A stretch of 35,183 bases of DNA from assembly GCA_003159675.1 (NCBI GenBank), contig PLQC01000120.1, forward strand, positions 13,565-48,747, read 5' to 3'. The translations under genes and the position numbers were made by a program. Shown in pieces: positions 14,542 through 22,832 of the stretch (position 1 is its first letter; every line of letters begins with the position of its first letter). This DNA comes from Limisphaerales bacterium (GTDB lineage Bacteria > Verrucomicrobiota > Verrucomicrobiia > Limisphaerales > BOG-1460). The notes beneath the pieces were generated by a model that saw only the letters and a list, made by a program, of their open reading frames with translations, made no database searches and was not told where the DNA came from.

Positions 14542-17442
14542 ATGTTCACTCGCAACGTTATGCCATCCGGACGCAGGCAATATCCGTTTCATCTCATCGA
14601 ACCCAAGTGGCAGCAATCCTGGGACTTTCAACAGACCTTTCGCGCGTTCAATCCGGGCGACGAGATCCCCCACGGCCACCCCTTCGCGCAACGCCATGAA
14701 CTGGGTGGCTGGAAGCTCTCCACCTCGGAATTGCCCCCCAAATACTATATTCTGGACATGTTCCCCTACCCGTCCGGCGCGGGCCTGCACGTCGGACACC
14801 CGGAGGGCTATACCGCCACGGACATTCTGGCGCGGTACAAACGCGCACAGGGCTTCCACGTCCTGCATCCGATGGGTTGGGACGCCTTCGGACTGCCCGC
14901 CGAGCAATACGCCATCAAGACCGGGCAACACCCCCGCCAAACCACCGAGTCCAACATCGCCAACTTCAAGCGCCAGATCAAAAGCCTTGGCTTCAGCTAC
15001 GATTGGACCCGGGAGGTGAACACCACCGATCCGAATTATTTCAAATGGACGCAGTGGATTTTCCTGAAGCTTTACAACTCGTGGTTCAATCCGGCGACGA
15101 ACAAAGCCGAGCCGATCGAGACGGTGGCGTATCCGCCCGAACTCTCTGGCAGGGGTGCGGAACTCGAATCCGCGCGCCGGACCCACCGCGATTCCCAGCG
15201 CCTCGCCTACGTGACCGACGCCCCGGTCTGGTGGTGCGAACAACTCGGCACCGTTCTCGCCAATGAGGAAGTCATCGACGGCAAAAGCGAAGTCGGTGGA
15301 TTTCCCGTGATCCGAAAGCCGATGCGCCAGTGGATGCTCCGGATCACCGCCTACGCCGAACGTCTGCTGAAGGACCTCGACACGATTGACTGGAACCATT
15401 CGCTCAAGGAAATGCAGCGAAACTGGATCGGGCGGAGCGAGGGAGCGGAAGTTCAATTTCAAATTTCAAATTTCAAATTTCAATTCACGGTCTTTACGAC
15501 GCGGCCCGACACGCTGTTCGGAGCGACCTACATGGTGCTTGCGCCGGAGCACGAGCTCGTCGAACAAATCATCACGAGCGAGCAACGTGCCGCCGTTCAG
15601 GCTTACAAAGCCGAGGTCGCCAGGAAATCGGATCTTGAGCGCACGGAACTCGCGAAAGAAAAGACCGGTGTCTTTACCGGTGGCTATGCGGTTAATCCAG
15701 TCAACGGCGAGAAAATCCCGATTTGGATCGCCGACTACGTTCTAGTCAGCTACGGCACCGGCGCGATCATGGCCGTGCCGGCACACGACACGCGGGACTT
15801 CGAGTTCGCCACGAAGTTTAATCTCCCGGTTGTTCAAGTCGTTCAACCGCCCGATCCCAATATCGACTGGCGCGGCTTCGTGGACGACGGCACTTCGGTG
15901 AACTCGACTGGACCGGAGATTTCAATCACGGGCCTGCCCACGGCTGCCGCCAAAGAGAAAATCGGCGCATGGCTGGAATCCAAAGGCCTCGGCAGGAGGA
16001 CGGTGAACTACAAGCTTCGAGACTGGCTTTTCAGCCGACAACGCTACTGGGGCGAGCCTTTTCCGATTGTGTGGAAGCGTGACGCAAACGGAAATGTTTT
16101 CCACGAAGCCTTGCCGGAATCCGCACTGCCGCTCCTGCCGCCATCGCTCACGGACTTCAAACCCACGGTCACGGGCGAACCCCCGCTTGCTCGCGCCGAG
16201 GTTTGGGTGAATCTGCCGGACGGCCTGCAGCGCGAGACCAATACGATGCCTCAATGGGCCGGCAGTTGTTGGTATTATCTCCGCTACCTCGATGCGCAGA
16301 ACACCAGCGCATTTGTCGGCAAAGAGGCGGAGCAATACTGGATGGGCACAGCAAGTTCCAAGTTGCAGGTTGAAAGTTGCAGGTTGGATGCCGCCGCCAC
16401 GAATCCTGCAACCTGCAACCTGCAACCTGCAACCAAATCCACGACGCCAGGAGTGGATTTGTATGTCGGCGGCACCGAACACGCCGTCCTTCACCTCCTC
16501 TACGCCCGGTTCTGGCACAAGGTGCTTTTCGATCTCGAATGCGTCTCAACGCCCGAGCCCTTCTTCAAACTCGTCAACCAGGGGCTCATCCTGGGTGAAG
16601 ACGGCCAGAAAATGTCCAAATCGCGCGGCAACGTCGTGAATCCCGATGACATCCTGAAAGAATATGGCGCCGACGCGTTCCGTCTGTACGAAATGTTCCT
16701 GGGCCCCCTCGAAATGGTGAAACCCTGGAATACGAAAGGTGTCGAGGGGGTTTACCGCTTTCTCGGCCGTGTCTGGCGCCTGTTCGTGGACGAGCAGAGC
16801 GAAACCGCATTCGAACAGGCAGAGACAACGACGGACATCTGCAGCCGCGGATGCGGATCCGCCGCGGACTCCCGCGCTTTCACAAGCGCGACTACGAGAC
16901 TGCTGAAACTTATCAAACTCAGCTCCGCGATCGAGGATAAGCAGCCGACGCCCGCGCAGTTGAAGGCGCTTCATGCCTGTATCAAGAAAGTGACCGAAGA
17001 TATGGAGGGCATGCGGTTCAACACCGCCATCTCGGCAATGATGGTTTTCATCAATGAAGCGATGACCTGGGAAACAAAGCCTGTGACCGTGCTGCGCGAT
17101 TTTTTGATTCTGCTCCAGCCGTTTGCGCCGCATATCGCGGAGGAGTTGTGGGAGAAGATGAACATCCAACATCCAACATCCAACATCCAACATCCAGCGG
17201 GACTGGCGTACGCGCCCTGGCCGACATTCGATCCGGCCCTGCTCGTCGAGGACACGCTGGAGATTCCGGTGCAGGTGAACGGCAAATTGCGCGACGTGAT
17301 CCGGATCCGCCTCGATGCGTCGCCGGCCGAGATCGAAGCCGCCGCCCGGGCGAGCGAGAAGGTAAAGCCTTTCCTCGACGGCAAGACGGTCAAAAAGGTG
17401 ATTGTCGTGCCAAAGAAACTGGTGAACCTGGTGGTTGGCTGA
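14542..17442 (+). CDS. leuS: leucyl-tRNA synthetase with in-frame repeat insertions
   Basis: 966 aa, about 100 longer than typical bacterial LeuRS. The catalytic core has [20 protein letters not shown] with the HIGH-type HVGH at 83-86, and [10 protein letters not shown] with KMSKS at 690-694. The CP1 editing domain spans about 310-500 ([13 protein letters not shown], then [20 protein letters not shown]). The anticodon-binding domain and C-terminal domain ([11 protein letters not shown]) are complete. It charges tRNA-Leu with leucine. Four extra segments made of dispersed repeats lie in frame: about residues 305-314, 604-631, 767-785 and 874-885, all between conserved blocks. The start could also be ATG 14560 ([18 protein letters not shown]), closer to relatives. 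There is no clear ribosome-binding site. Downstream is a cluster of hairpins. Confidence 0.97.
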   Translation: MFTRNVMPSGRRQYPFHLIEPKWQQSWDFQQTFRAFNPGDEIPHGHPFAQRHELGGWKLSTSELPPKYYILDMFPYPSGAGLHVGHPEGYTATDILARYKRAQGFHVLHPMGWDAFGLPAEQYAIKTGQHPRQTTESNIANFKRQIKSLGFSYDWTREVNTTDPNYFKWTQWIFLKLYNSWFNPATNKAEPIETVAYPPELSGRGAELESARRTHRDSQRLAYVTDAPVWWCEQLGTVLANEEVIDGKSEVGGFPVIRKPMRQWMLRITAYAERLLKDLDTIDWNHSLKEMQRNWIGRSEGAEVQFQISNFKFQFTVFTTRPDTLFGATYMVLAPEHELVEQIITSEQRAAVQAYKAEVARKSDLERTELAKEKTGVFTGGYAVNPVNGEKIPIWIADYVLVSYGTGAIMAVPAHDTRDFEFATKFNLPVVQVVQPPDPNIDWRGFVDDGTSVNSTGPEISITGLPTAAAKEKIGAWLESKGLGRRTVNYKLRDWLFSRQRYWGEPFPIVWKRDANGNVFHEALPESALPLLPPSLTDFKPTVTGEPPLARAEVWVNLPDGLQRETNTMPQWAGSCWYYLRYLDAQNTSAFVGKEAEQYWMGTASSKLQVESCRLDAAATNPATCNLQPATKSTTPGVDLYVGGTEHAVLHLLYARFWHKVLFDLECVSTPEPFFKLVNQGLILGEDGQKMSKSRGNVVNPDDILKEYGADAFRLYEMFLGPLEMVKPWNTKGVEGVYRFLGRVWRLFVDEQSETAFEQAETTTDICSRGCGSAADSRAFTSATTRLLKLIKLSSAIEDKQPTPAQLKALHACIKKVTEDMEGMRFNTAISAMMVFINEAMTWETKPVTVLRDFLILLQPFAPHIAEELWEKMNIQHPTSNIQHPAGLAYAPWPTFDPALLVEDTLEIPVQVNGKLRDVIRIRLDASPAEIEAAARASEKVKPFLDGKTVKKVIVVPKKLVNLVVG
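15455..15482 (+). repeat. heptamer array (AATTTCA)x4 inside leuS
   Basis: Four exact tandem copies of AATTTCA, flanked by partial copies on both sides, encode a [11 protein letters not shown]-type stretch at the entry to the CP1 editing domain, just before [14 protein letters not shown]. The array is absent from the conserved LeuRS pattern and keeps the frame. Confidence 0.9.
16353..16432 (+). repeat. paired inverted heptamer arrays inside leuS
   Basis: Five heptamers (AAGTTCC, AAGTTGC, AGGTTGA, AAGTTGC, AGGTTGG; 16353-16387) are followed after 17 bases by four exact CCTGCAA units (16405-16432). The right array is the reverse complement of the TTGCAGG phase of the left one, so the RNA could fold back on itself. 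The encoded [20 protein letters not shown] stretch lies just before the conserved [12 protein letters not shown] segment of the synthetase. Confidence 0.9.
16841..16897 (+). repeat. dispersed palindromic element, in-frame copy in leuS
   Basis: 57 bases (19 codons) starting GCAGCCGCGG and ending in TTTCACAAGCGCGACTACG. It is a shortened relative of the 70-base elements at 22701-22770 and 27145-27214, which begin GTAGCCGCC and end in TTTCACAA then a CGGCTAC-type end. It encodes [20 protein letters not shown] between the catalytic core and the anticodon-binding domain of LeuRS, a segment with no counterpart in the usual protein. Confidence 0.75.
17161..17195 (+). repeat. heptamer array (AACATCC)x5 inside leuS
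   Basis: Five exact tandem copies of AACATCC encode an [13 protein letters not shown] stretch after the conserved [14 protein letters not shown] and before YAPWPTFDP of LeuRS. The array is 35 bases; together with flanking bases it leaves the frame intact. Confidence 0.92.
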
Positions 17443-17522
17443 CAGCCCGGGGATCGATCGTGCGAGCCGGTCTAGCCAACGATTCGGTAGATTCCGGGTG
17501 GAACACAGCCAACCTGGCTGTT

Positions 17523-17639
17523 CTCGGCGGCAAGTTGCCGCCGAGATACGGACTCCAGGATCATCGAGCTGAAGGGTCTGGGACAAAAGCCCGGCTGCTG
17601 GCGGGCGATTCGCCCGCCAGAACGGGCCGGTGGCCCGTT
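17523..17639 (+). repeat. cluster of three GC-rich palindromes downstream of leuS
   Basis: Three near-adjacent perfect inverted repeats: 17523-17545 (11-bp arms CTCGGCGGCAA, 1-base centre), 17598-17620 (11-bp arms CTGGCGGGCGA, 1-base centre) and 17621-17639 (8-bp arms AACGGGCC, 3-base loop). The rest of the 268-base gap between leuS and the convergent propeller gene shows no gene. They may serve as terminators for the convergent genes, but lack T-runs and look more like dispersed REP-type palindromes. Confidence 0.7.
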
Positions 17640-17710
17640 CCACCCCATCCTTCAACTGAATCGCCAGCCGCTTCGCCCCGCACTTCGGATGTCTTACTTC
17701 GCCCTGCCCA

Positions 17711-20700
17711 TCACTGCACTCCGACGCGATAGAACAAGTGGCCCTGATTGACCGCATTGGTGTCCATGTAAGAGGTTGTGCCGGCTTGCCCGGTGATATT
17801 TCCCTGGATGGTGGAGAACGAATCGCCTTCCCTGAGAGTGCTGCGCTGGAGAAAATACGTGACACCTTCCACACTCTGCCAACTCAAGGTTATTCCCGAA
17901 CTGCTCCAACTCGGAATCAACATGGTTAAGCGCGACAGCGGATCCGTGGGGTCGGTGCCGGCAACCCATTCCTGCCAATTGCTCATGCCGTCACCGTCGG
18001 CGTCGTCACCCGCCCGCGACAGATCGCCTGCCTGCCCTGTGGCGTGCCCGAAGTAAAGCAGCGTCCACCAATCCGGGATTCCGTCCCCATCGCTGTCGAG
18101 CGGCATCCCGATGTTCACCTGCGCAGCAAAGGCATCCGGCACCCGGTTCAGGTCCTCCGCAATCAACCCCGAGCCCAGGCTCGAGAACGCAATCGTTGCG
18201 CCGCTGCCGCTGATCGCCGGCCGGGAAACCCAGGCGATTGGAATTGAATCGGCCTGCCCGGCGGTGAGTACGCTGTTCGATCCGGTCGTTCGGTCGAAGA
18301 TAAACAGCGTGGGTGGCGGATCGGTTGCCCAGGAGAAGCTATTGGTCGCCGTGCGATAGGCCACAAATCGCCCATCGAAACTGACTGCGGGCGAATCAAA
18401 CAGCACACCCTCGCTGCCGCTCGGGCCGACGTTCGGATTCACCAGAGTGATTGAGCCGGTCACAACATCGGCCAAAAAGAGCTTGTTTATGCCGTCATCT
18501 CCGCCAGCCAGGTTCGTGGTTGAAACGAAGGCAAAATACCGTCCGTCCGCGCTCCACTCGGCGGCGTTGCGGATCGGGCGCGTGCTGTTGACTGAAAGAA
18601 GATGCACACCGGTGGGCACGTCATCCAGATATAGAGTGGAGTTGCCGACTTCGTAAAGTAAATGCCTTCCATCAGGAGCCAGGGCCGCACTAGCCCCCTT
18701 CCCGGAAGAAAGAATGGTCGTGTAGATATCGATGCCTGTTTTAGTGTCCCGGATCCGCACTTGTGGCCTCGGTCCAATGTAAGCGACGTAGCGTCCGTCG
18801 CTGCTGATCGATGGCGACATGTCCGGCCCGCCTGTGCCCAGCAACACATTGGTCGCCTGGGTCAGGTCGCGCCAGAAAGTGGAAAGTCCCGAACTCGACG
18901 GTGCCAGGTTGAGAGCTCTGCTCTGGAAAGCCACATACCGACCATCGCCGCTGATCACCGGGTCGGTCGAGTCCAAGCCGCCGCCGCTGAGGCCATCGGC
19001 GCTGATGCTCACCAACACCGTGCTTCCGGTCTGCAGGTCGCGGCGATACACGTTATTATTGGTCGCCACAACGCCCGCCACCAGGTTCGTCGCCGCGCTG
19101 ACAAATGCCACGAAACGGCCATCCGGAGTCATCACGGGATTCCTCGAAGGACCGCCCAATGCCGGGTTCCCGTCGATCCCGGCACTGACGAGGATCCTGG
19201 TCCCGGTCAAGAGGTCTTCGACAAAAACATCCTCGCAACGGTTGGCGTCGTTCGGAACCAGATCGTCGGCTGCACTTGTGAAGGCGACCCAGCGGCTGTC
19301 CGCGCTGACCGAAAGCTGCGACACTGAGCTGCCCGCATCCCCAGTCTGAGGAATCACGGTCGCATCCCGCATGGAAATCATCGCCGTCGAATTCCCGACA
19401 ACATCCCGCACGAAAACGTCGGCGGCACGGTTGTTGTCCAGGCTGACAAGGCTGCCGTCCGGACTGCTGAAAGCAACGAATCGTCCGTCAGCGCTGAGGC
19501 TCAACGCGGCCAGTTCGTCGTCGGTGGTCCCGATCCCGTTGGTGTCCGCGTCCACCAATTGCGTTGTGCCAGCGGGGAGATTCCGCAGGTAAATATGATA
19601 GCCGCTGGAAACGAAACTGGCGGCGAGATTGGTGGCGTTGCTCAAGAAGGCCACGAAGTGTCCGTCCGGGCTGATGACAGGGGATCGGGACCAGGTATTG
19701 GCTGGGACCCCGTTCCCATCGTCGCTGACCAACGTATCGATTGCCGACTGGGAGTTCCATACGTGAACACTGGAGAACGGCGGATTGGTGGCGGTGCCTT
19801 CGCGCTGCACATAAGCAACGAAAATTCCACTCGGCGTCATCTCCGGGCCGAAGGCGTCGTCCTCGTCACTCGACACGGCGACACCATTTGTGCTGACGAC
19901 GGTCGTTCCCGTCGTGGTCGAGTCATACTGGAGAATCACGACCGATTCGCCCGAATTGGTCGAGCCGGATTTGAAGGCTACGTAACGTCCGTCATCGCTG
20001 ATTCTGGGATGGTAGGATACGGCCGTGCTCAGGCCAAGGTCGGACGACACGATCCCCGCGGCGCCGGCACTTGCCCAGGTGGTCGAACCCGTCATCCGAT
20101 CGCGGAGGTAAACCTCGCCGGCGGATGAACTGGGAACTCCCGGGGCGAGGCCGCGCGTATCGCTGAAAAAGGCCACAAACCGGCCGTCGGGTGTGATCAC
20201 CGGTGTTCCCATGCTCGCGCCGGTACTGCCCGAAGGCGGCACGGCTCCGACGCTGATCAGCCAGGTCGTCTGGGTGAGCAAATCCCGCACAAAGACATCC
20301 GCAATGCCGTTCGTATCGCCGGGAACCAGATTGCTCGCCAGGCTGATGAACGCCACGCAGGAACCATCGGGCGTGATGACCGGATCAGATGAGGCGCCGT
20401 TGCCAAACCCGCCATCGGTGGCCACACTGATCAGCCGGGTGGTTCCGGTCAACAGATCGCGCAGGAAAATGTCGCTGACGCCGTTTGTATCGCCCGGCAC
20501 CAGGTCGCTGGCATCGCTTTGAAACACGATGTAACGGCCGTTTGCCGAGACCTGACCGGACACTGAATTGCCGTTCCCGCCGCCGGTGCCCAGATAATTG
20601 GCGCTAACCAGGAGGGTGGCATTTCTCGAACGATCTCGCAAAAACACGTCCAGGCCGGGCTGACTGTTGTCCCCCGGAACGAGGTCGTTGGCCGAGCTGG

Positions 20701-20887
20701 CAAACAATACGTAGCGCCCATCCGAACTGATGTTCGGGGCAACTGAATTATCATCGCCACCTGCCGGCAAGACCGCGAATGGGTCTCGTCCGGAAACCAA
20801 ACGCACCGATGCCGCATTGGCCAGAGAGGCCATTCCCGCAAAGGCCAGAACAGCGATGGACATTCCCAACCGCGTCACGATTTTCAT
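17711..20887 (-). CDS. large secreted beta-propeller protein (TolB/WD40-like repeats) with C-terminal calcium-type linker
   Basis: 1058 aa. It starts with a signal peptide (LGMSIAVLAFAGMASLANA). Nearly the whole protein consists of repeats of about 50-60 residues of the form ISSDGRYVLFASSANDLVPG...DVFLRDRSRN, the pattern of TolB/PD40-like propeller blades; a dozen or more can be counted. Near the C terminus DSDGDGIPDWWTLLYFG and DADGDGMSNWQEWVAGTDP form aspartate-rich, thrombospondin type 3-like calcium-binding motifs, followed by a beta-sandwich end module. The protein is exported and probably surface-attached or secreted; what it binds is unknown. It starts 63 bases after the prepilin-like gene on the same strand, so the two may be one transcription unit. 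Confidence 0.85.
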   Translation of the reverse strand: MKIVTRLGMSIAVLAFAGMASLANAASVRLVSGRDPFAVLPAGGDDNSVAPNISSDGRYVLFASSANDLVPGDNSQPGLDVFLRDRSRNATLLVSANYLGTGGGNGNSVSGQVSANGRYIVFQSDASDLVPGDTNGVSDIFLRDLLTGTTRLISVATDGGFGNGASSDPVITPDGSCVAFISLASNLVPGDTNGIADVFVRDLLTQTTWLISVGAVPPSGSTGASMGTPVITPDGRFVAFFSDTRGLAPGVPSSSAGEVYLRDRMTGSTTWASAGAAGIVSSDLGLSTAVSYHPRISDDGRYVAFKSGSTNSGESVVILQYDSTTTGTTVVSTNGVAVSSDEDDAFGPEMTPSGIFVAYVQREGTATNPPFSSVHVWNSQSAIDTLVSDDGNGVPANTWSRSPVISPDGHFVAFLSNATNLAASFVSSGYHIYLRNLPAGTTQLVDADTNGIGTTDDELAALSLSADGRFVAFSSPDGSLVSLDNNRAADVFVRDVVGNSTAMISMRDATVIPQTGDAGSSVSQLSVSADSRWVAFTSAADDLVPNDANRCEDVFVEDLLTGTRILVSAGIDGNPALGGPSRNPVMTPDGRFVAFVSAATNLVAGVVATNNNVYRRDLQTGSTVLVSISADGLSGGGLDSTDPVISGDGRYVAFQSRALNLAPSSSGLSTFWRDLTQATNVLLGTGGPDMSPSISSDGRYVAYIGPRPQVRIRDTKTGIDIYTTILSSGKGASAALAPDGRHLLYEVGNSTLYLDDVPTGVHLLSVNSTRPIRNAAEWSADGRYFAFVSTTNLAGGDDGINKLFLADVVTGSITLVNPNVGPSGSEGVLFDSPAVSFDGRFVAYRTATNSFSWATDPPPTLFIFDRTTGSNSVLTAGQADSIPIAWVSRPAISGSGATIAFSSLGSGLIAEDLNRVPDAFAAQVNIGMPLDSDGDGIPDWWTLLYFGHATGQAGDLSRAGDDADGDGMSNWQEWVAGTDPTDPLSRLTMLIPSWSSSGITLSWQSVEGVTYFLQRSTLREGDSFSTIQGNITGQAGTTSYMDTNAVNQGHLFYRVGVQ

Positions 20888-20950
20888 AAGTGCCAGAATC
20901 CGAGTTTAAGCATTGTGAATAATTGATTCTCCGGTCTCCGTCGTGCGATA

Positions 20951-21913
20951 TCAGTCCCCCACCGCGACCGTCCACATCCCCTTAGGCGCGGACCGATACC
21001 CCGTGCCGATGGTTGCATTGGTGGTGAGCGCTTGGACGTGGCCGTCGTGAAAGAGATAGTTGAACCGATAGCCGTGATTCCGGTAGAGGAATTTTCCCAT
21101 GTTGACTTGTGCGGATGCACCCTGAGCCGGTAGATTGGCTGCGGGATCCATCTGGGCCAACATTCCAGCGTAAGCGGAGTTCTGCACTGCCAGGCTGACG
21201 GAGGGCCACTCATTGGCGGCCAAATTCTGGTTTTCGCTCTGTTCGACGAGAAGGATCGTGCCTGCAGGATCAGTGACGACAGAGGTTTTAAAACTTTTTG
21301 CGTCCCAGTCTGCCGGGTAACTACTGTCCATCCAATAGATCCCCACGCCCAGCGACGTCCCACCGTTCAAAGTATAGGGCACACTGCCGTAAAAGGTGAG
21401 ACGGACCTGGAGGTATTCCGGGGAACCGACCATGGAATACGTCCTTCTCCCGAACAATTCCTGGCCAGAAACGGTGGCCCAATTGATTATCCGGTCGGGG
21501 GCGGCGGGGCAGATCAACGCTTTGGGCGTGTCGCTGGCATAAAGAGCTCCAGCGGTCAACTCCGCATCGTTGGCCGTGCCCCCGATATAGCGGTGAATAT
21601 AGCTGTCCCAACTCAGTTGGGTGACGCCCAGTCCTCCCAGCGGGCCACCGGCAAACGCCGCGGGCGGAAACATCTGACTATGGTCCTGCTCAAAAAGACC
21701 AAAGCCGAGGCCGAGCTGCTTCATGTTGATCTGGCATTCTGCCCCTGCGGTATCCCTCTTGGTCCCGGCCAATACGGGAATGAGAAGCGTCGCCAGCATG
21801 GCGACCACACCGGCGACAACCACCAGTTCAATTAACGTAAATGCCAGAGCGGCGCTCACCCCGCGGCGGTGTTGGACCGGGTTCTCCGAATACCCTTTGA
21901 TTTCTGTTTTCAT
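20951..21913 (-). CDS. prepilin-type N-terminal cleavage/methylation protein
   Basis: 320 aa. The leader has 24 residues and ends in AALA before FTLIELVVVAGVVAMLATLL; the residue before the cut is Ala24 rather than the usual Gly, which prepilin peptidases can accept. Glu at +5 is present. The rest has the family pattern: CQINMKQLGLGFGLFEQDHS, then a C-terminal YLFHDGHVQAL segment. Its function is unknown; proteins of this type are numerous in Verrucomicrobia. A GAGAG-type ribosome-binding site precedes the ATG. It lies upstream of the propeller gene, and divergent from the small membrane protein gene, with an inverted repeat between. Confidence 0.88.
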   Translation of the reverse strand: MKTEIKGYSENPVQHRRGVSAALAFTLIELVVVAGVVAMLATLLIPVLAGTKRDTAGAECQINMKQLGLGFGLFEQDHSQMFPPAAFAGGPLGGLGVTQLSWDSYIHRYIGGTANDAELTAGALYASDTPKALICPAAPDRIINWATVSGQELFGRRTYSMVGSPEYLQVRLTFYGSVPYTLNGGTSLGVGIYWMDSSYPADWDAKSFKTSVVTDPAGTILLVEQSENQNLAANEWPSVSLAVQNSAYAGMLAQMDPAANLPAQGASAQVNMGKFLYRNHGYRFNYLFHDGHVQALTTNATIGTGYRSAPKGMWTVAVGD

Positions 21914-21990
21914 AGGCTCTCACCATTTGCTGGTTTTCAAATGACCCCTGTTTTCACAAGCAGTTTTTAGCAAATCCGGTCCGGTCTGTC

Positions 21991-22032
21991 TGTAAGGAAA
22001 ATACGGAAAAACCTGTAGGGCTAAACCTTACA
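21991..22032. promoter_or_regulatory. inverted repeat with three TGTA(A/G)GG half-sites, possible operator
   Basis: TGTAGGG-CTAAA-CCTTACA (22014-22032) is a 7-bp inverted repeat with one G-T mismatch, and a third half-site TGTAAGG lies at 21991-21997, which pairs perfectly with CCTTACA. The site is in the 187-base gap between divergent genes, closer to the prepilin-like gene start. It could be a regulator binding site or form RNA structure; no regulator is known. Confidence 0.35.
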
Positions 22033-22066
22033 ACTCGGCGGCCAGCCCTCCGCCAACTTTCCATCA

Positions 22067-22094
22067 TTGTTTTTCCACCGGTTTCCCCTATATT
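22067..22094 (+). promoter_or_regulatory. candidate promoter for the small membrane protein/Minf_1886 pair
   Basis: TTGTTT (22067-22072), 16 bases, TATATT (22089-22094). The ATG at 22101 lies only 6 bases after the -10 box, so if this promoter is used the transcript would begin at or next to the start codon (leaderless). Confidence 0.4.
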
Positions 22095-22100
22095 TACGTC

Positions 22101-22277
22101 ATGAACCGCCTGACAAAACAGGAACAAATGGTGGTCTGCATCGTTCTCGGCCTGTTGTTGACCGGCTGGGCCGTGAAGGCGTATCGGACGGCGCATCCCC
22201 CTGTGAGGATCGAATCGCAGGATTCAAGTCGCGATGGCAACTCGCCGATAGTCACCGTCAAACAGGCGGAACGCTGA
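22101..22277 (+). CDS. small single-pass membrane protein
   Basis: 58 aa, beginning MNRLTKQEQMVVCIVLGLLL. A short polar N terminus is followed by one transmembrane helix (about 11-25) and a polar tail ending in QAER. It stops at 22275-22277, one base before the ATG of the next gene, so the two are almost certainly translated together. The N-terminal pattern resembles the start of small membrane-anchored proteins (including ComEA-like ones) in Verrucomicrobia, but there is no DNA-binding domain here. A promoter candidate lies immediately upstream. Function unknown. Confidence 0.7.
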   Translation: MNRLTKQEQMVVCIVLGLLLTGWAVKAYRTAHPPVRIESQDSSRDGNSPIVTVKQAER

Positions 22278-22278
22278 C

Positions 22279-22695
22279 ATGCACGAACCGACTTTCGAAG
22301 ACGGACTGGACCAGATCCTGGCCAAGGACACCCGGTACCATCGGGATGCCTATCTCTTTCTCCGCGAAGCCCTCGATTACACGCAAAAATCCATCCTGAA
22401 GGAAACCCGCGGCCAGATGCGCCATGTCAGCGGCCAGGAACTGCTTGGCGGCATCCGTGAGTATGCCCTCGAGGAGTTCGGACCGATGGTCATCACCGTG
22501 TTCGAGGAATGGGGCATCCGCCACTGCCGCGACTTCGGTGAAATCGTTTTCAACATGGTCGAAACCGGGCTGCTCGCAAAGACCGACAAGGACAATCGGT
22601 CGGATTTTGAGAATGGTTACAGTTTCGAAGACGCCTTCTCCAAACCCTTCCTCCCAAAAAGCAAGCGGGCGAAGGAACCCAAACCGGTGGCCTGA
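22279..22695 (+). CDS. Minf_1886-family conserved protein
   Basis: 138 aa. The sequence pattern (DGLDQILAKDTRYHRDAYLF, then RHVSGQELLGGIREYALEEF and TVFEEWGIRHCRDFGEIVFN) matches the Verrucomicrobia/Planctomycetes-restricted family known as Minf_1886 (from memory, the Plancto_Ver_chp family). It is soluble and probably cytoplasmic, rich in acidic residues, with a basic C-terminal tail. No function is established. It follows the small membrane protein by one base and is followed by a dispersed palindromic repeat 5 bases after its stop. Confidence 0.88.
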   Translation: MHEPTFEDGLDQILAKDTRYHRDAYLFLREALDYTQKSILKETRGQMRHVSGQELLGGIREYALEEFGPMVITVFEEWGIRHCRDFGEIVFNMVETGLLAKTDKDNRSDFENGYSFEDAFSKPFLPKSKRAKEPKPVA

Positions 22696-22700
22696 CAGTT

Positions 22701-22770
22701 GTAGCCGCCAATGTGAATTGGCGGACCGGCCCCGCAGCGGGGGCCTCCGTGCTTTCACAACCGCGGCTAC
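22701..22770 (+). repeat. dispersed 70-bp palindromic element
   Basis: Begins GTAGCCGCC and ends GCGGCTAC, with internal TGTGAA and TTTCACA arms, forming a long imperfect hairpin. It is 59/70 identical to the reverse complement of 27145-27214 by direct alignment. It lies between the Minf_1886 gene and the M16 peptidase; it also keeps the M16 frame open, which produces a false 40-codon N-terminal extension. Confidence 0.85.
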
Positions 22771-22832
22771 GCGACCGAATTGGGTTGATCAACCTGCATT
22801 CCCGCCTATTTTTGCTGCCTGACACATCCGTA

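Noticed and set aside
15455-17195. Heptamer arrays considered as a CRISPR-like array
   Set aside because: Units are 7 bases with no spacers, and no cas genes are present.
16546-17874. 442-codon minus-strand frame across the leuS 3' half and beyond
   Set aside because: Antisense to conserved LeuRS motifs including KMSKS; it has no recognisable domain.
22713-22832. N-terminal extension of the M16 peptidase
   Set aside because: It is encoded largely by a dispersed palindromic repeat; homologous sequence starts after 22833.
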